Assembly (NCBI GenBank): GCA_050084985.1
Contig: JBITNC010000001.1
Location: 112,034,001-112,098,000, forward strand
Length of the DNA stretch: 64,000 nt
Origin: Nageia nagi
Lineage: Eukaryota; Pinophyta
Reading direction: 5' to 3'
In this document: positions 1-11,689 of the stretch, piece by piece
Position numbering within the stretch: the stretch's first letter is position 1
How the letters are laid out: each line of letters opens with the position of its first letter
The notes under the pieces: model-generated
Databases searched by the model: none
Told to the model about the DNA's origin: nothing
What the model saw: only the letters and a program-made list of their open reading frames with translations
Program-made: the position numbers and the translations under genes

Positions 1-604
1 ATAGGATTTGACCCCTTGTACATACCATAAGGGTCAAATACATGGCCAACACCTTTTTTATACATTTTTAATCTCTTTTTAAATAATATATTATTAAAAC
101 ATTAAAATAATTTATTAAATATATAAAAGTTAATTCTGAGGTGTCTACACTTCTCAATCATGAAAGTATAGTGGTATCAATCTATAAACATAGAAATTCT
201 TTCAAAATATAAAAGTATAGAGTTATTAATCTATGAACATTTTTAAATATAGAAGTATTCTTAGATTTTATACTCTCTCTTAAAAGTAACTTTCATTTAA
301 AAAAATTGTTACAATTACTAATCTTTACAAATGTAGAAAGGAACATACATTTCTCAAATGCACTTATAAACTTTTAATTATAAAATAAATATTTTTTATA
401 TGCAAAAGTAATCAATAGTGAATTATCTACACTAAAATAAGAATTTAGCAAATAAAAAATTCTCATACATAAAAAAATGCACATAAGTTATAATTTTATC
501 TATGGTTAAAAATAAATAATTATTAATAATTTAAATCTTTATTTAAAAATTGCATTAAAAAATTACACTATACTTTTAAAAAAATTTAAAACTTAAATTT
601 AATT
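1..604. other. AT-rich intergenic DNA, no gene seen
   Basis: The stretch is dominated by A and T runs with stops in all frames. I see no motif of a known protein, no RNA gene and no clear element end. Confidence 0.6.
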
Positions 605-965
605 TAATAAAAATTAAAAAAGTTCACCTTTTTTTTAACTTATTAAAGATTCTCTTTTTTAAAAAAAAAAAAGATAAAAAGAACCTTTATTAAAGTTGCT
701 AAAATTAAAAAAAAAAAAAAACAACTCATTAAAAAAATTATAATGTTCACATTTCCTTTTTTTAACTCATTAAAGGTTCCCTCATTTTAAAAAAAAAAGA
801 ATAAAAGGATATCATATTAAAGATGCTAAAATTAAAAAAATTAACTCATTAAAAAATTAGAAAGTCCACTTTTTGTTTTTTTTTGAACTCATTAAATATT
901 TTCTTTAAAGAAAAGGATAAAAGGAGCTCATATTAAAGATGCTAAAATTAAGAAAGTAACTTTTT
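605..965 (+). repeat. Three degenerate ~120-bp tandem repeats
   Basis: A block with a gttcacc-like start, a T-run, a 'taactcattaaaggttc'-like core, an A-run and a 'ttaaagatgctaaaatta' end occurs three times. The gttcac/gtccac landmarks fall near 622, 744 and 864, a period of about 120-122 bp. The copies differ mainly in the length of their A and T runs. No coding role is visible. Confidence 0.6.
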
Positions 966-1100
966 TTCTTTTTCTTTAAAAATATTGTATTAAAAAAATT
1001 ATTTTTTACTTATTATTATTTAACAAAAAATAAAAAATTTGGTTTTTAAATAATAATAAAATACAATTTTTTTTAAATTAAAAGATAGAGAAATTTTTTT

Positions 1101-1101
<1 letters not shown>

Positions 1102-1144
<43 letters not shown>
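1102..1144. repeat. (CA)n(TA)n microsatellite
   Basis: About 15 uninterrupted CA units are followed directly by about seven AT units. This is a compound dinucleotide repeat and likely to vary in length. Confidence 0.95.
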
Positions 1145-1628
1145 TTCATCAAATTTTTTATATATAGAAAAGATTATAAGCTTTTGTAACATTACTTTTA
1201 CAAAAGAAATTTGTAACCTTTGTTAATATAGCAAGATAATATTTTAACTTTCTTGCTAAAACATAAATTTTACTACAAAAATAATAAATTATATTTTTGT
1301 AAGCTTGCAACCTAGTAATAAAAAATTAGAAGCACTATTTTTTTTAAGATCTTATGTTCTAATCATATACCATATGTTAGATTTAACTTCAATTATGACT
1401 GACATGTTACTAACATAAAAATGTTAGATCTTTGCTAATTACTTTAGCATAAATATGTTAGTATAGATATTAAATTTAAACCTTAAAATAAGAAATTGAA
1501 ATATATTAACCATTAAAGTTTCAAATAAAATAACATTGAAACAAGTTTAGAGGTTATATATACCTTAAATTTGAGAAGAGTTATCTCAAACTTATCAAGT
1601 AGAAATTTGAAGAGATTACCATAAGAAT
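1145..1628. other. AT-rich stretch, possibly internal DNA of an LTR element
   Basis: No recognisable protein is present. If the LTR and primer site at 1629-2052 are read correctly, this should be the 5' untranslated interior of that minus-strand element, but nothing here proves it. Confidence 0.3.
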
Positions 1629-2052
1629 GGCTCTAATACCATTTGATAGAATTAAATGATTCCATAAACCAAGATCACTTTGAAGCTTTTTCAAGAAATT
1701 TAACATTGATACTTCTAAGAAAGTAATAATCAATCACACAAAAATAACATATCATGTATATGGGTCTTCTATCTCTTGGGAGTATATCCATTTTGAATCA
1801 TCATTTAATTACTTCTCACAAGATAACTCTCTTACAAATTCTTAAATGTTTTTCTACAAAGCTTTTACAAGAGTATCTCTATAAGACAAGGTATTACCAT
1901 GTTTCATTAAATTTCATACTGAGAGGGGTACCTCTCTATTTAATAGAAAAAATCCATCCTTTAACCATTCTTTTACCTAAGGGTAAGGTTAAATGTGATT
2001 CCATATTTATTCTCTTAATATTTTAAGATATCTAAATATACTTTAAGTGTTA
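1629..2052 (-). mobile_element. LTR with tRNA-Met primer site, minus strand
   Basis: On the minus strand, an LTR-like stretch ends '..attctatca' and is followed after two bases by TGGTATTAGAGCC (1629-1641). That differs by one C-to-T change from the usual tRNA-iMet primer binding site TGGTATCAGAGCC. Inside the LTR, minus-strand 'ctattaaatagagagg' near 1935-1950 looks like a TATA region upstream of a transcript start. The outer end near 2052 is a guess, because no target duplication was found. The interior would run below 1629 and carries no recognisable gag, so this is either a solo 5' end or a badly eroded Ty1/copia-type element. A 90-codon open frame on the plus strand here reads across the LTR and is probably chance. 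Confidence 0.5.
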
Positions 2053-2109
2053 AATAAATTTAAATTAAAGAGAAATATTACACAATATTACATTATAATT
2101 TCTAATAGA

Positions 2110-3180
2110 GAGATTATGTGTGAGTAGTCTTGAGTGACTAATCCATGCTGCCACTATTCAAAGGCATCACCCTCAAAGTGTAATGATGAAAAATGTATTG
2201 CATTCTCCTCTACCATATTTAGATTCAAGGTGAAGTATGTATGTAGTTGATGTATCCAATCCCTTTCCATCATTGTCTTATCGTCATATGGTGATACCTA
2301 TATCTTATTAATTTTTTTTTCTAGGTCCCTCTTGTCTCCCTATAAGTTGCTCTAGGTATGTTCATCATTTGAGATTCTTCCTTTTATCCCTAAGATTTCT
2401 TGGTGCTTTTTGAAGTTCATGTCTCTTCTCAACCCTCGATCCAACATGAATTACTCATTAAAAATTTGATTAAGCTCCATATGGAAAAGAACTCAACTCT
2501 TTTCCTCATGTATGGACTTCTTGGTAAACATGGGTTAAAATGGGTTGCAAATAATGGGCTGCTCTACTATCTTCCTAATGTCATCACTTAGGAATCTCCC
2601 TAAGAGAGGTTTAGCTCCTTATGGAGCTCTATAAGAGTGAGATCCCAAAAACATGGGTTTTTGATGACCCATGGACCCATGATGAGTGGATCATCTATAT
2701 CTCAATCTATAGGATCTCCTAAAATTTAGCTCCCTCTCTACCCTATCCTACTCCTAAATCTCTTCTTCTTCATCGGGTATAGGACATGGGGGGTCATGTA
2801 CCTTTATGGCACCTCTTGACATCCAATATATCTATGAATGGTGGTTAATTATTTGTACATGGTGGTGATGACACTTGTCATGCTATGAATGGCTAATATG
2901 AGCTCATTAAATATCCTCTCAGATGTGGACTCCCTAGCCAAAGTAAGGCTTCTCTTCTTGGCGAATGTGGTTCTCCCCCTTTTTGCCTCATTCTCCTCAT
3001 GAGAATCATTCTCATTAAAGACTTCATTTATCCATGATTGATAATTCTCATCTTGGATGGCTCTAGAATGAGTCTCTTCATGTTGTGACCCTTTTGCTCT
3101 TCCTTGTGTATTCCATCTTTTTAATATTGTTACACCTAGTGTATTAGTAGTGAACTATAAGTATCATTGATAGGTTAGCT
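2110..3180 (-). pseudogene. Broken gag of an LTR retrotransposon (Ty3/gypsy-like)
   Basis: This is the capsid polyprotein start of a decayed retroelement, read from high to low coordinates. Just after the primer site near 3190, the minus strand encodes a charged N-terminal segment with several in-frame stretches (about 2900-3090). At 2110-2295 it encodes a typical retrotransposon gag core: MMERDWIHQLHTYF, then LHFEGDAFE followed by a stop where W is expected, then WQHG. The pattern of a tryptophan, a short helix and 'L.GDA..WW' is characteristic of plant gypsy gag. Similarity stops near 2110, where the LTR at 1629-2052 begins, so the element is truncated and all of its pol is missing. Stops and frameshifts lie between 2300 and 2900. 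Assignment to gypsy rather than copia rests on the gag core alone. Confidence 0.6.
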
Positions 3181-3186
3181 AGATCT

Positions 3187-3200
3187 AAGCTCTAATATCG
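3187..3200 (-). promoter_or_regulatory. Primer binding site, tRNA-Met type (decayed)
   Basis: Minus-strand CGATATTAGAGCTT directly follows the LTR and resembles TGGTATCAGAGCTT. It fixes the direction of the element whose gag lies at 2110-3180. Confidence 0.5.
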
Positions 3201-3202
3201 CT

Positions 3203-3691
3203 ATAGAATTCCAAATACAATTTTACATGCAATTAAGTAAATTAAATTGAACAAACACCCATGTTTAGACTATATGGGCATAAACAATCATTCAATACCT
3301 CAGTATGCTAATGTCAAGGTTAGGGCATCTAATAGAAGTTTATACAACATAATAATACCAACATCTAGCTATAATTGCATGAAAGGAAAAATATACCACA
3401 ACATTACAAACATAGACAATTGGATAACATAGATATGAGATCTAATAGCCAATAACTTGTATTAGGATATATGATGAAACAAGATACAATACCATGTCCA
3501 AAGGTCTTATTGTTGGCCTTCAAGGAGCTAACTAGGGCATAACAAATATCCTTAAAGTTGGAGAATGGGATAACCTCACTCCCTTATAATCTGAATCCTT
3601 TCCACCAAAGGAACCCTTTTCAAACCCTAGTGACCAACTAAATGGTAGAAGTGTTACCTCCAAATACCACTAGATGGGCTAGGGTGTTACA
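3203..3691 (-). mobile_element. 5' LTR of the gag-bearing element, minus strand
   Basis: On the minus strand this begins TGTAACACCCTAG, a common start of plant gypsy LTRs, and ends at '..aattctata' next to the primer site. The length of ~489 bp is normal for an LTR. No partner LTR is in the window. A plus-strand open frame at 3247-3432 and a minus-strand one at 3638-3934 overlap it or its edge; neither shows a known domain. Confidence 0.55.
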
Positions 3692-6600
3692 CCAAAATTG
3701 TATATTAATAGGATGCCTTAGCCTCTCAACCCTTCTAGATACTGCACCTAGGTATATTGCTTGATGTTGTGTCAAGACTTCTATCCTTTGGATGGTAAGT
3801 GTATAACTAACAATTTGTATATCTAAAAAAGATGTTCCAAGGGATAATATAGCTTTCTTGGATCTGAATCTCACATCAAATTCATCACTCAATCCCCTCA
3901 ACCCCAATGATGGAACCAAGAAGAGATCATGCAAAAGAGAAAATCAAAGCCTCTTGTATATGGATTTATATTCTGCAACATTCCAATGATTCCTAGGATA
4001 GGAAAAGATGATAGAGTGGTAAATGAGAATGATAAATCTTATTGGGAATGTATTAAGGGATACCTCCTATAGCATACTAGAAAAAATCTCATAAGTGGTA
4101 GTGATACTCTAAGGGAAATAGAGTATATTAGTGTTGTTAGCTAGAAGCAAATAGAGTTAAGTGATATTCTACTTAGAATCCTCAATGTTAAAATGATAGT
4201 GGGATGAAAAATGCTAGAAGGGATCAAAGAAGTGATTAAGTTTAGGGGTGGAGGTGTTGGGGGGATTCACTAAGAGAATAAAGGATAGAGTTGCATGGTC
4301 TACAAGGGAAAAGCAATGTGAAAGAGTAAGATGTTGAACAGGAGGAATAAAATGTAAGATAATTAATACATAGTCTACCACACTCTCTCTTCCAATTTAA
4401 GGAAAATAGGTGAATATATTAGAAGAAGTAAGATATGAAATTCCATTAAGAATAAAGATACCATATGAATCACCAAGATGAAGGATATATCAACCATATG
4501 CTCTAACAAAAGCATTCCTATCTAGTGAAGTTCTTTGTATGCTAAAGTCACAAAGGTCATGCTCTCATATACAAAGGGAATCATCCTCAAGCTCATGTAT
4601 AGGTATCATAAAATCCATAATCCAAGCATTGAAATTGCATAAAAAGGATGATATATCCTAAACAGGAATAATGTCTTATATCTATGAAGGTATCTTCATC
4701 TAAATGAAGAGAAAAGGGTGATGAGGATAGTGGAAACTAACACACAACAAATAAGATATTTTTGTAGGGAGGACCACATAGAAAGTATATCCATAGGTAT
4801 CATGCATGAGTGTCTACTGATAATAATGATAGGCAAGATTGAATACCTTATTGAATGATATATGCTATGCTTGTGAATCTATAAACTCCTCTTGAGAACT
4901 TAGTATCATGTATGAAAGAATAAATCTAGTAGTACTCTAATATGCTAGGTTGTTCCTACTCAACAATTTCAAGAATCTTAGTAAAGTAGATAAGGTTATA
5001 TGATGAGATTACATCCTAGAAAGTACCAAAGAAAAATAACATTGGAACATTACAATTTTAACAAGCAATGTTGATCTCATTGATATTTACTAAGATTTAG
5101 AAGTTCACTTTAATTTGATCTACCAGGGGTATGAAAACCAAGAGGGAGGTCTATCATGAATCACTACTCTAAAATCATATAACAACAACTAGATCTTTAT
5201 CCTTGTGTATCTCTTGTATTTGATGTCAAGTGCGATCTTCATATAGGTAAATTTTGTATTGGAGAAGTAGCAATTTTGTTTTAGCTCATAAGGCTTAGGC
5301 CATCATTTTTTATTTTGAATATGATAACTAGACTCTCATTAGGTGTTGTCCAAATTTCTTGAGGGTAATGATTTTTAGGTATAGAGTATCATGATTGAAT
5401 GTGTGGCTAGCCTATAATGGATTTTTAGTTTTGGAGATATCGCAAACTCAAAGGTTGAGTTCCTTACTATAGTCAAGCTTTTCTTTTGTAAATTTGGCTT
5501 ATACATCCAATTCAAAAATGAGGGGTGTCTTGTTATGCATGGCTACTTGAACCCATGAACTATTTTCTCCTCTTTGATTTGTATAGATTATTATCTAATA
5601 GTGGTTTCCCATTTAATTTGTTCATGCTATGTGAGAATTGCTTATTATTTATCTTTAAGTTTATTAACAACTTCTCATAGTTGTAATTCTAGATATGAAG
5701 TTGTATCAAAAGGAATGATTTGGGAGTATTCAAATCATTTAGTTGTATTCTTTAGCTCTAGAATGAATGAGTAATTTTCTTGTGACTATTGTTATAGTAA
5801 ATAAAATATTTTCTATGAGCCAATAATAATATTTTCTAAATATAAGACATATTGGTCAACTTGTAAGTTAATGATGTTTCTTTTATCTTCCAAATGAGGG
5901 GTATATTCAAATTATGTAGTGATGGTATTATTTTTCTCTAAGACTATAAGATATATCTCCAAGAATCTCTTCTCAAGAATATATCTAATTTTTATTGAAA
6001 CAAGTCTATCCTTCATTGGAGATCTTCATTTTTAGTATACAAATCTTTTACCAACTAAATTTACTTTGTTTTGGAGATCATATAGGTTCAAGAATCATTT
6101 GTATTCAAAATTAGGTTGCATGCAACAAATCAAGCCTATCAAGGATGCATGCAAATATATCAAGGTGCATGTAGTTGGATATGCGTATATGTAGATGGAT
6201 CAAACTTTCCATGGATGCATGCAGATAGATAAAGGTGCATGTAGATGCATATATAGGAACAATTATAAGGATACAAATTTCTTTTAGTATACAAATCTTT
6301 GAAATTAGTTTTTTCTTAATAGTGAAGAGATGAATTCTTCAAAAATTAATTCAACTTTTTATTTCCCCATTAATGAAAATGATGGTTCTCCTTTTATAAA
6401 ATGATAATGATTTGGAGTTGCAAAGAATAGAAAAAGAAAAATAGGAAGAACATGATGTAATGAACCTTTTTGAACTATGAAGTTTTATTCAGCATTCCAA
6501 GGTGAATTATGGTCATAACATAGAATCTTGATATCTTGATAAAGATACCTCTAACTTTAGTAGCATGTGAGAATGTGTAATTACTTGACTTGTGGAAAAA

Positions 6601-7507
6601 GACTAGAGACTTATACCAAAAATGTTACAATAATAGTGAACCCCAAATTTAACTAAAGTGATGGATGTGAGAATGATCAATTAAAAAATAATCCCTTAAA
6701 GCAAATTTTCTATTTTTTACAAATATCAGTTGTGAACATGTCAATGCCAACTTATATGAATGGAAATATATGATAGGAAATCACTCAATAAGAACCTATT
6801 GATTAGGAAGTAAGTAAAAAAATCTAAAATTTTATTTTTAATTTTTAAAATTAATTTTCTTTCAAAATTATTAAGTTGCAAAAAAACAATTCAAAGACAA
6901 ATTTATCACAAACAATTTACTATAATATTACATTGCAATATTGCTTTCAACCTAAATAATATCTAAGTTTTAAGGAATCATTTTTGCAACTTTAAATGTT
7001 TTATATGTTAATTATTTAGGAAATTATTTATGTTTTATTAATTATTTTTTTCTTTTACATTTTTTCAAGGTTTTGAAAAAAGGCTTAAAATATTAATTAT
7101 GTGTATTTAGGTTTTTTAACTAAAATTTTATGTATAGTTTTATCAATCACAATGAGCATCAATCATGTATAGTTTTAGGTCTTTTTAACTAAAATTTCAT
7201 GTATATTTTTACCAATCACAATTTTGGTGTTACTTTCTATTTATTTTTAAATTTCAAAAAAGAAAGGATAATTATTTTATATTGACAAAAATTACATTCT
7301 TAAAAATTTGTGAGTTTATTTACATTTTAATGGGAAACTTTTTCATGATGTGTATGTTCTTGAAGATTTTTATTATACCATGAAGGTTTAATACTATATG
7401 TTAACTTTTTGTTATATTATTTTAAGAATACTCGTATGTATATGAAATTTTATTATTTATGATCAATGCATATTTTTTTGAGGAATGTATATTATGATAA
7501 CCTTGAA
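3692..7507. other. Long stretch without a recognised gene
   Basis: I read both strands and found no convincing domain. A plus-strand frame of 66 codons at 5574-5774 is hydrophobic and has no relatives that I recognise. Two small internal duplications stand out. 'ggatgcatgcaaatatat' at about 6143-6182 recurs as 'ggatgcatgcagatagat' at about 6211-6255, both followed by 'aaggtgcatgtag'. 'aactaaaattttatgtatag' near 7119 recurs near 7190, about 70 bp apart. The region may be old retroelement debris. Confidence 0.4.
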
Positions 7508-7512
7508 GGGTA

Positions 7513-7753
7513 TGTTAGAGTATATTATACTTAGGTATAATATTTGCTTATGTCCCCTAGGATTATTTTATTCTTTATTCTTATGTTTAAATATTTGTTA
7601 GTTTGCCATGTTTATCTCGTAACAAATATTTTTCATCTTGTGGATGTTATCCTCATGCATGGTTATCATGCATTTGTCTAGTAAATTATACTTTAACCTA
7701 TTTATTTGGGCTATCATTCATTGTATAATATCAATTAATTCTATTTCCTTTCA
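7513..7753 (+). repeat. 5' LTR (241 bp)
   Basis: The LTR starts tgttagagtatattat and ends ctatttcctttca, giving the canonical TG..CA ends. 'cattgtataatatc' near 7717-7730 is a possible TATA region; the 3' LTR has the better match 'gtataaaatc'. Confidence 0.85.
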
Positions 7754-7769
7754 TGGTATTAGAGTTATC
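7754..7769 (+). promoter_or_regulatory. Primer binding site, tRNA-Met type
   Basis: TGGTATTAGAGTTATC directly follows the 5' LTR. It matches TGGTATCAGAGC except for C-to-T changes, as expected from decay of methylated cytosines. Confidence 0.75.
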
Positions 7770-10130
7770 TAGTCTCATAACCTATCCTCAAATTTTATTT
7801 AACAAATCTATGAGGGTGGATTGGCCTCCTTGAGCTAATTCCCCCATAAGCTCCATTTTTTGTTGCATTCATTTTTATGGTAGGTGACATGTGTTTTATC
7901 TTTGTCTACATAGCTTGTAGTGTGGATTTCTAGAGGTCATTTGTGATGTTTTAGAGGCTTCATTGTGAGCTCTTTATTTTATATCTATTCCTATCACTAT
8001 TGGAGATTGGCATTACCCTTCTTTTTGATATAATCTAATGGTTGAAGGTGGGTCTATTTATGTTATCCTCCTAGTCTAATCATGTGAAGATATCATTGGA
8101 GAAGTAAATTTGTTGTTGCATTAGTATGGTGATGTGTAGTCTCTGGTGGATCATGCCTCTACCAATCCATTATCTTGGCATATTACATCTCATAATTTTA
8201 AGGATGCTTAGGGCATATTAGATTTAAAGGAACACATTTCCTCCTTCTAAATCATATGCTATAGGATTTTTAATTATGGATATATTCTTTGGCATTATGT
8301 TACATTATACTATGGTGGACATCTTTGAAACCTATGGACATCTAATTCAGGTGTTCTATTAATAGAGGGTATGCCTAGGGCTTACAAACTCTCTCTTCTA
8401 CTATAGGTAGGCTTCCATCCATTCTACTATTGTACTCTTCTCTTGTCACCTATGATGTGTTGCTATCATGACTTGTGCCTTGGATGTCCCCATAGTTTTT
8501 ATTTGGATGACTTCTTTTCTTCATGTTTGGCATCTCTTGGTAGCTCACATGGGCCTTGTCCATCCTAACACACCTCATGATCCTCTCCCTTTTGGCCTAC
8601 ATTAGCTTCTACTATGTAGATCTCTATAGTGCATGCTCCTTTGATTTGTGGGCTCCTTGCTATAGTGTAGACCTCACCTCATATGTACCTCATGTTGCTT
8701 CTATTTTTAGTAGGTTTCATATTGATAATTCACTCCTGTTGATTGGATCAATGACTTGCATGAATCTCTATGTTTCCCTATTGATGGTACTACCCATTTA
8801 TCATTTTTGGCATTTAAATTTAATAGTTTTCCACTTTGATGGAATTTTGGCCATAATGGATGCATCCAAGGTCTAATCATCATTCTATCACCAATTCTAG
8901 GTTCTTCATTCCACCTAAGTCATTTTGAGTAGCTGCATGACCCATTTTACCTTACCAATCATCCCAAAATCATAATTTAATGTCTTGAATTTAATTAAAT
9001 TCATAGTTTTAATTTAATTAAATTTTTTTAAAGTTTGGGGCCTAAAAATTTAAATTTTTACCCCAAATTGAATTAATTCCATAACTTTTACAAATGGACT
9101 CTATCTTTAGTGTGATTTTTTGCATTATAGAGCAAAATTTGGGTTTTTCTAGAGAACATGGTTGTAATCCTAATCTATAAAGGTATTTTTTATGGGGATG
9201 ATATTTTTTTGTAGTTTTTTACTACCTTATTTGGTACCTTCATAAGTCACATAGCCCAATTCATGGTTTCTACCTTTTTCCTTAAGGTAGCTTAATTGAG
9301 TCCTTCATGGATCTTATGGTGGTGTTCAAATTAATTTATCTTATGACTTTCCATTTCTCCTCATTAGCATTAAGGGGGTAGTGTCAACTGCTAATGGTTC
9401 CTTTGATCTTGCTACACTCACAACTCTCTTGGTAGAATTGGATCTCTGTCTCTTGTGGGTTTTACTGTAATTCCTTAAGAACCCTCATTGAGTTACATGA
9501 AAGCATGTTTAGAAGCAATCTCTTTTTTATGGTTCTCAACATACAGGTTCCAAGATTGGTTTGCTAATAGCATGTGATTTCTTCTTTGCATATGGGCTCC
9601 TAGCTTGGCTCTCTAATGACCTATGCTCTTTATTATCCATGGCACATGGGCTACTCACTGGTCTCTTGGCTTGACTCTCTAATGATATATGCATGATATA
9701 TATGCTATGTTTAATTCTTATGTTCTATGAGCTACATTATCGATACACTTCTCAAAGTGGAGTTCGAGCCCTATTTTTAGGTTAAGGGAATCTCTTTGTT
9801 GATGTTGATTGAGTAGTTTTGTTTGGATCACTCTTGCATATTGGTAACTCTTTTATCTTATTTTCTTTAGAGGTTCTTCAACTTTTGGCTTACATTTTTT
9901 CATTAGCATCAATATTTTCACATCACTATACTGGATTTAGTGAGCATGATTTCTTGATTGGTGATGGAAGTTATCCACCTTACTTTTCTTTCTCTCTTTT
10001 AGGGGGAGTTTTTCCTATGGATGTTCTCCTTTGCTCTAATTGTGAGAGAGTTTTTATACATGACGAACTAATCAGGCCTTGTTTCTAGAACTCATATTTA
10101 TGGGTGTGCCACTCTTTCATGTCTTAGTAT
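7770..10130 (+). other. Interior of the compact LTR element, no known domain
   Basis: Two open frames survive on the plus strand. One is 106 codons at 8556-8876, hydrophobic with many aromatic residues; the other is 89 codons at 9819-10088. Neither carries a gag zinc knuckle, the protease D[TS]G, the integrase DDE motif or a YxDD box. I cannot assign them and think they are chance frames in non-coding element DNA or captured host sequence. A 32-bp near-perfect palindrome sits near 9036-9068. Confidence 0.5.
9036..9068. repeat. Inverted repeat (hairpin-forming)
   Basis: Left arm TTTGGGGCCTAAAAATTT is followed directly by AAATTTTTACCCCAAA. About 16 bp pair with one unpaired base and no real loop. 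It lies inside the compact LTR element. Confidence 0.7.
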
Positions 10131-10144
10131 CACTTAAGGGGGGG
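10131..10144 (+). promoter_or_regulatory. Polypurine tract
   Basis: A purine run ending in eight G residues lies immediately upstream of the 3' LTR, where a plus-strand DNA primer is expected. A 'cactt' precedes it. Confidence 0.8.
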
Positions 10145-10383
10145 TGTTAGAGTATATTATCTTAGGTATGATATTTTCTTAAGTTCTTTAGGAGTATTTT
10201 ATTATTTATTATTAGGTTTAATTATTTGTTAGTTTGTTATGATATATCATAACAAATATTTTTTATCTTGTGGACTTTATCCTCATGCATGGTTATCATG
10301 CATTTTTCCACTTGCTTGTACCTTTTGCTATTTATTTGGGCTCCCCTTCATTGTATAAAATCAATTCATTATATTTCCTTTTA
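10145..10383 (+). repeat. 3' LTR (239 bp)
   Basis: It starts tgttagagtatattat like the 5' LTR and ends atatttcctttta, the terminal CA having become TA. 'ttgtataaaatcaatt' near 10355 is a good TATA candidate. It is followed by the gggta target copy. Confidence 0.85.
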
Positions 10384-10388
10384 GGGTA

Positions 10389-10859
10389 ATTATTGTGATT
10401 GATGCTAAAAACATTCTATGATGCCATACATGACATTTATGATGTATTTATATATTTTTAAACTAAAATTTATGTATTTTATTACGATATTTTAAATATT
10501 AATGGGTTATATTTAAAGTTATTATTATTTTTAAAGGTTTCAAATTTATTTTTATTCTATATTATCACTCATTTTGTTGTGATTTGATGTCATCTTCTTA
10601 TTGTATTAAAAATAATTGGAAAAGTTCCCAAGTAAAGATTAATGGGAGTGTTCAAAATGTATGCTTTACATATATTTTTAGTATTATTTGATATTGAGTG
10701 TTGTGATGTAAATAATGCAAGTAAGATTAAAGGAATTTGTTAAAACATTGACTAGGAGGTACATATTTACATAATTGTTTTTGGTAGTTAAAAGAACTTT
10801 GTATTACTTAAAAACATGTAATATATAATACAACAATTACCACATAGTGTTTAAGATTA
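10389..10859. other. AT-rich spacer, no gene seen
   Basis: No motif is recognised. The right end may include the untranslated 3' tail of LINE-A, whose exact end I could not fix. Confidence 0.5.
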
Positions 10860-11379
10860 TAGCTTCATGTTCCATGAGGAAGAACTATACTGAATTAAGG
10901 ATTTGGCCAAGCTTGACAAAGGGAACTAAAAATAATAATGCTCAGGAATGAGGTAGGGTGGCATTACATTATTCATCGATGCACAAGGATCAATACCTAC
11001 ATACCTTACATTTGGTGTAGATCTAGGCTAGGAGAAAAGCTTAATTTGGTCTGTCAGCTTACACCATTACTTATGCTCAATATAAGCATCAAGGTCATCT
11101 CCTATTGAAGAAATTATCAATTAGACTAAGGCTAGTGAGTCCACTCCTATAAACGATTATCCATAAGTAAACCTAGATCAATTAGTGAGGACCATGTCTT
11201 GATACAACTTCACTAGAAATGGAAGCCTCCCAAATGTTTCACAATTAGACATCTAGTTCCTTCCATATCCTATCTTTAGGAGATTGAGTTCTTATAAATA
11301 TATGATTATTACATTCAAGCCAAAGACTCCACATTAACATGGCTAGGGAGGCATTCCAAATTAGCAAAAGAACATTATG

Positions 11380-11689
11380 GGATTTGGGAGGAATCTAGGA
11401 TCGAATCATGTCACCAATTATCAATGGAAGAGACCATTAATGGAGAAAGTAGCAAAGAGCTTATTCTATAGAGATTGGGTGTATGGAAAATGTAGTTGAA
11501 CATGGTGTCTTATTTATAGATTTTCACCACACATGACACACAATAAAATGTTAGGCCATCCCCAACTATGCAACTATTCATCGAAGCAAATCTTGTTATG
11601 GACTACAGTCCAAACAAAATATTTACCCTTAGATGAAGCTTTAGAGGACCAAACTCTTTTCAATACTATTAAGGGAAATTTTGGGATTG
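11380..11689 (-). pseudogene. LINE-A ORF2, zf-RVT domain (broken)
   Basis: This zinc-binding domain follows RT in plant LINE ORF2 proteins and probably helps hold RNA or the target DNA. The minus strand reads WSSKASSKGKYFVWTVVHNK, then CVMCGEN, then H.....PYTQSL.NKL. The 'K.KFF.W....K', 'C..CG' and 'H....CPY....W' pattern of zf-RVT is plain; in the last part C has become F and W a stop. It is separated from the rest of ORF2 by the insertion at 11690-12711. Further down, to about 10900, only faint sequence of the ORF2 tail and 3' untranslated region is left. Confidence 0.7.

Larger units (their letters stand above)
7508..10388 (+). mobile_element. Compact LTR retrotransposon with 5-bp target duplication
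   Basis: The parts are all present in order: target duplication gggta (7508-7512), 5' LTR (7513-7753), primer site (7754-7769), interior, polypurine tract (10131-10144), 3' LTR (10145-10383) and gggta again (10384-10388). The interior is only ~2.4 kb and shows no gag, protease, integrase or RT that I can recognise, so the element was probably non-autonomous and moved with the proteins of a relative. The initiator tRNA-Met primer site fits Ty1/copia-type families but is not exclusive to them. The LTRs agree at roughly four of five positions by eye, so the insertion is old. Confidence 0.85.

Noticed and set aside
3638-3934. A 98-codon minus-strand frame as a host gene
   Set aside because: It straddles the outer end of an LTR and shows no domain; length alone is within chance for one among many frames.
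6138-6260. CATGCA (RY-type) regulatory cluster
   Set aside because: The motifs come from one small duplication in repeat-like DNA with no gene nearby.
8556-8876. A 106-codon hydrophobic frame as a membrane protein
   Set aside because: It lies in the interior of a compact LTR element, lacks a convincing start, and its bias toward hydrophobic residues follows from T-rich DNA.
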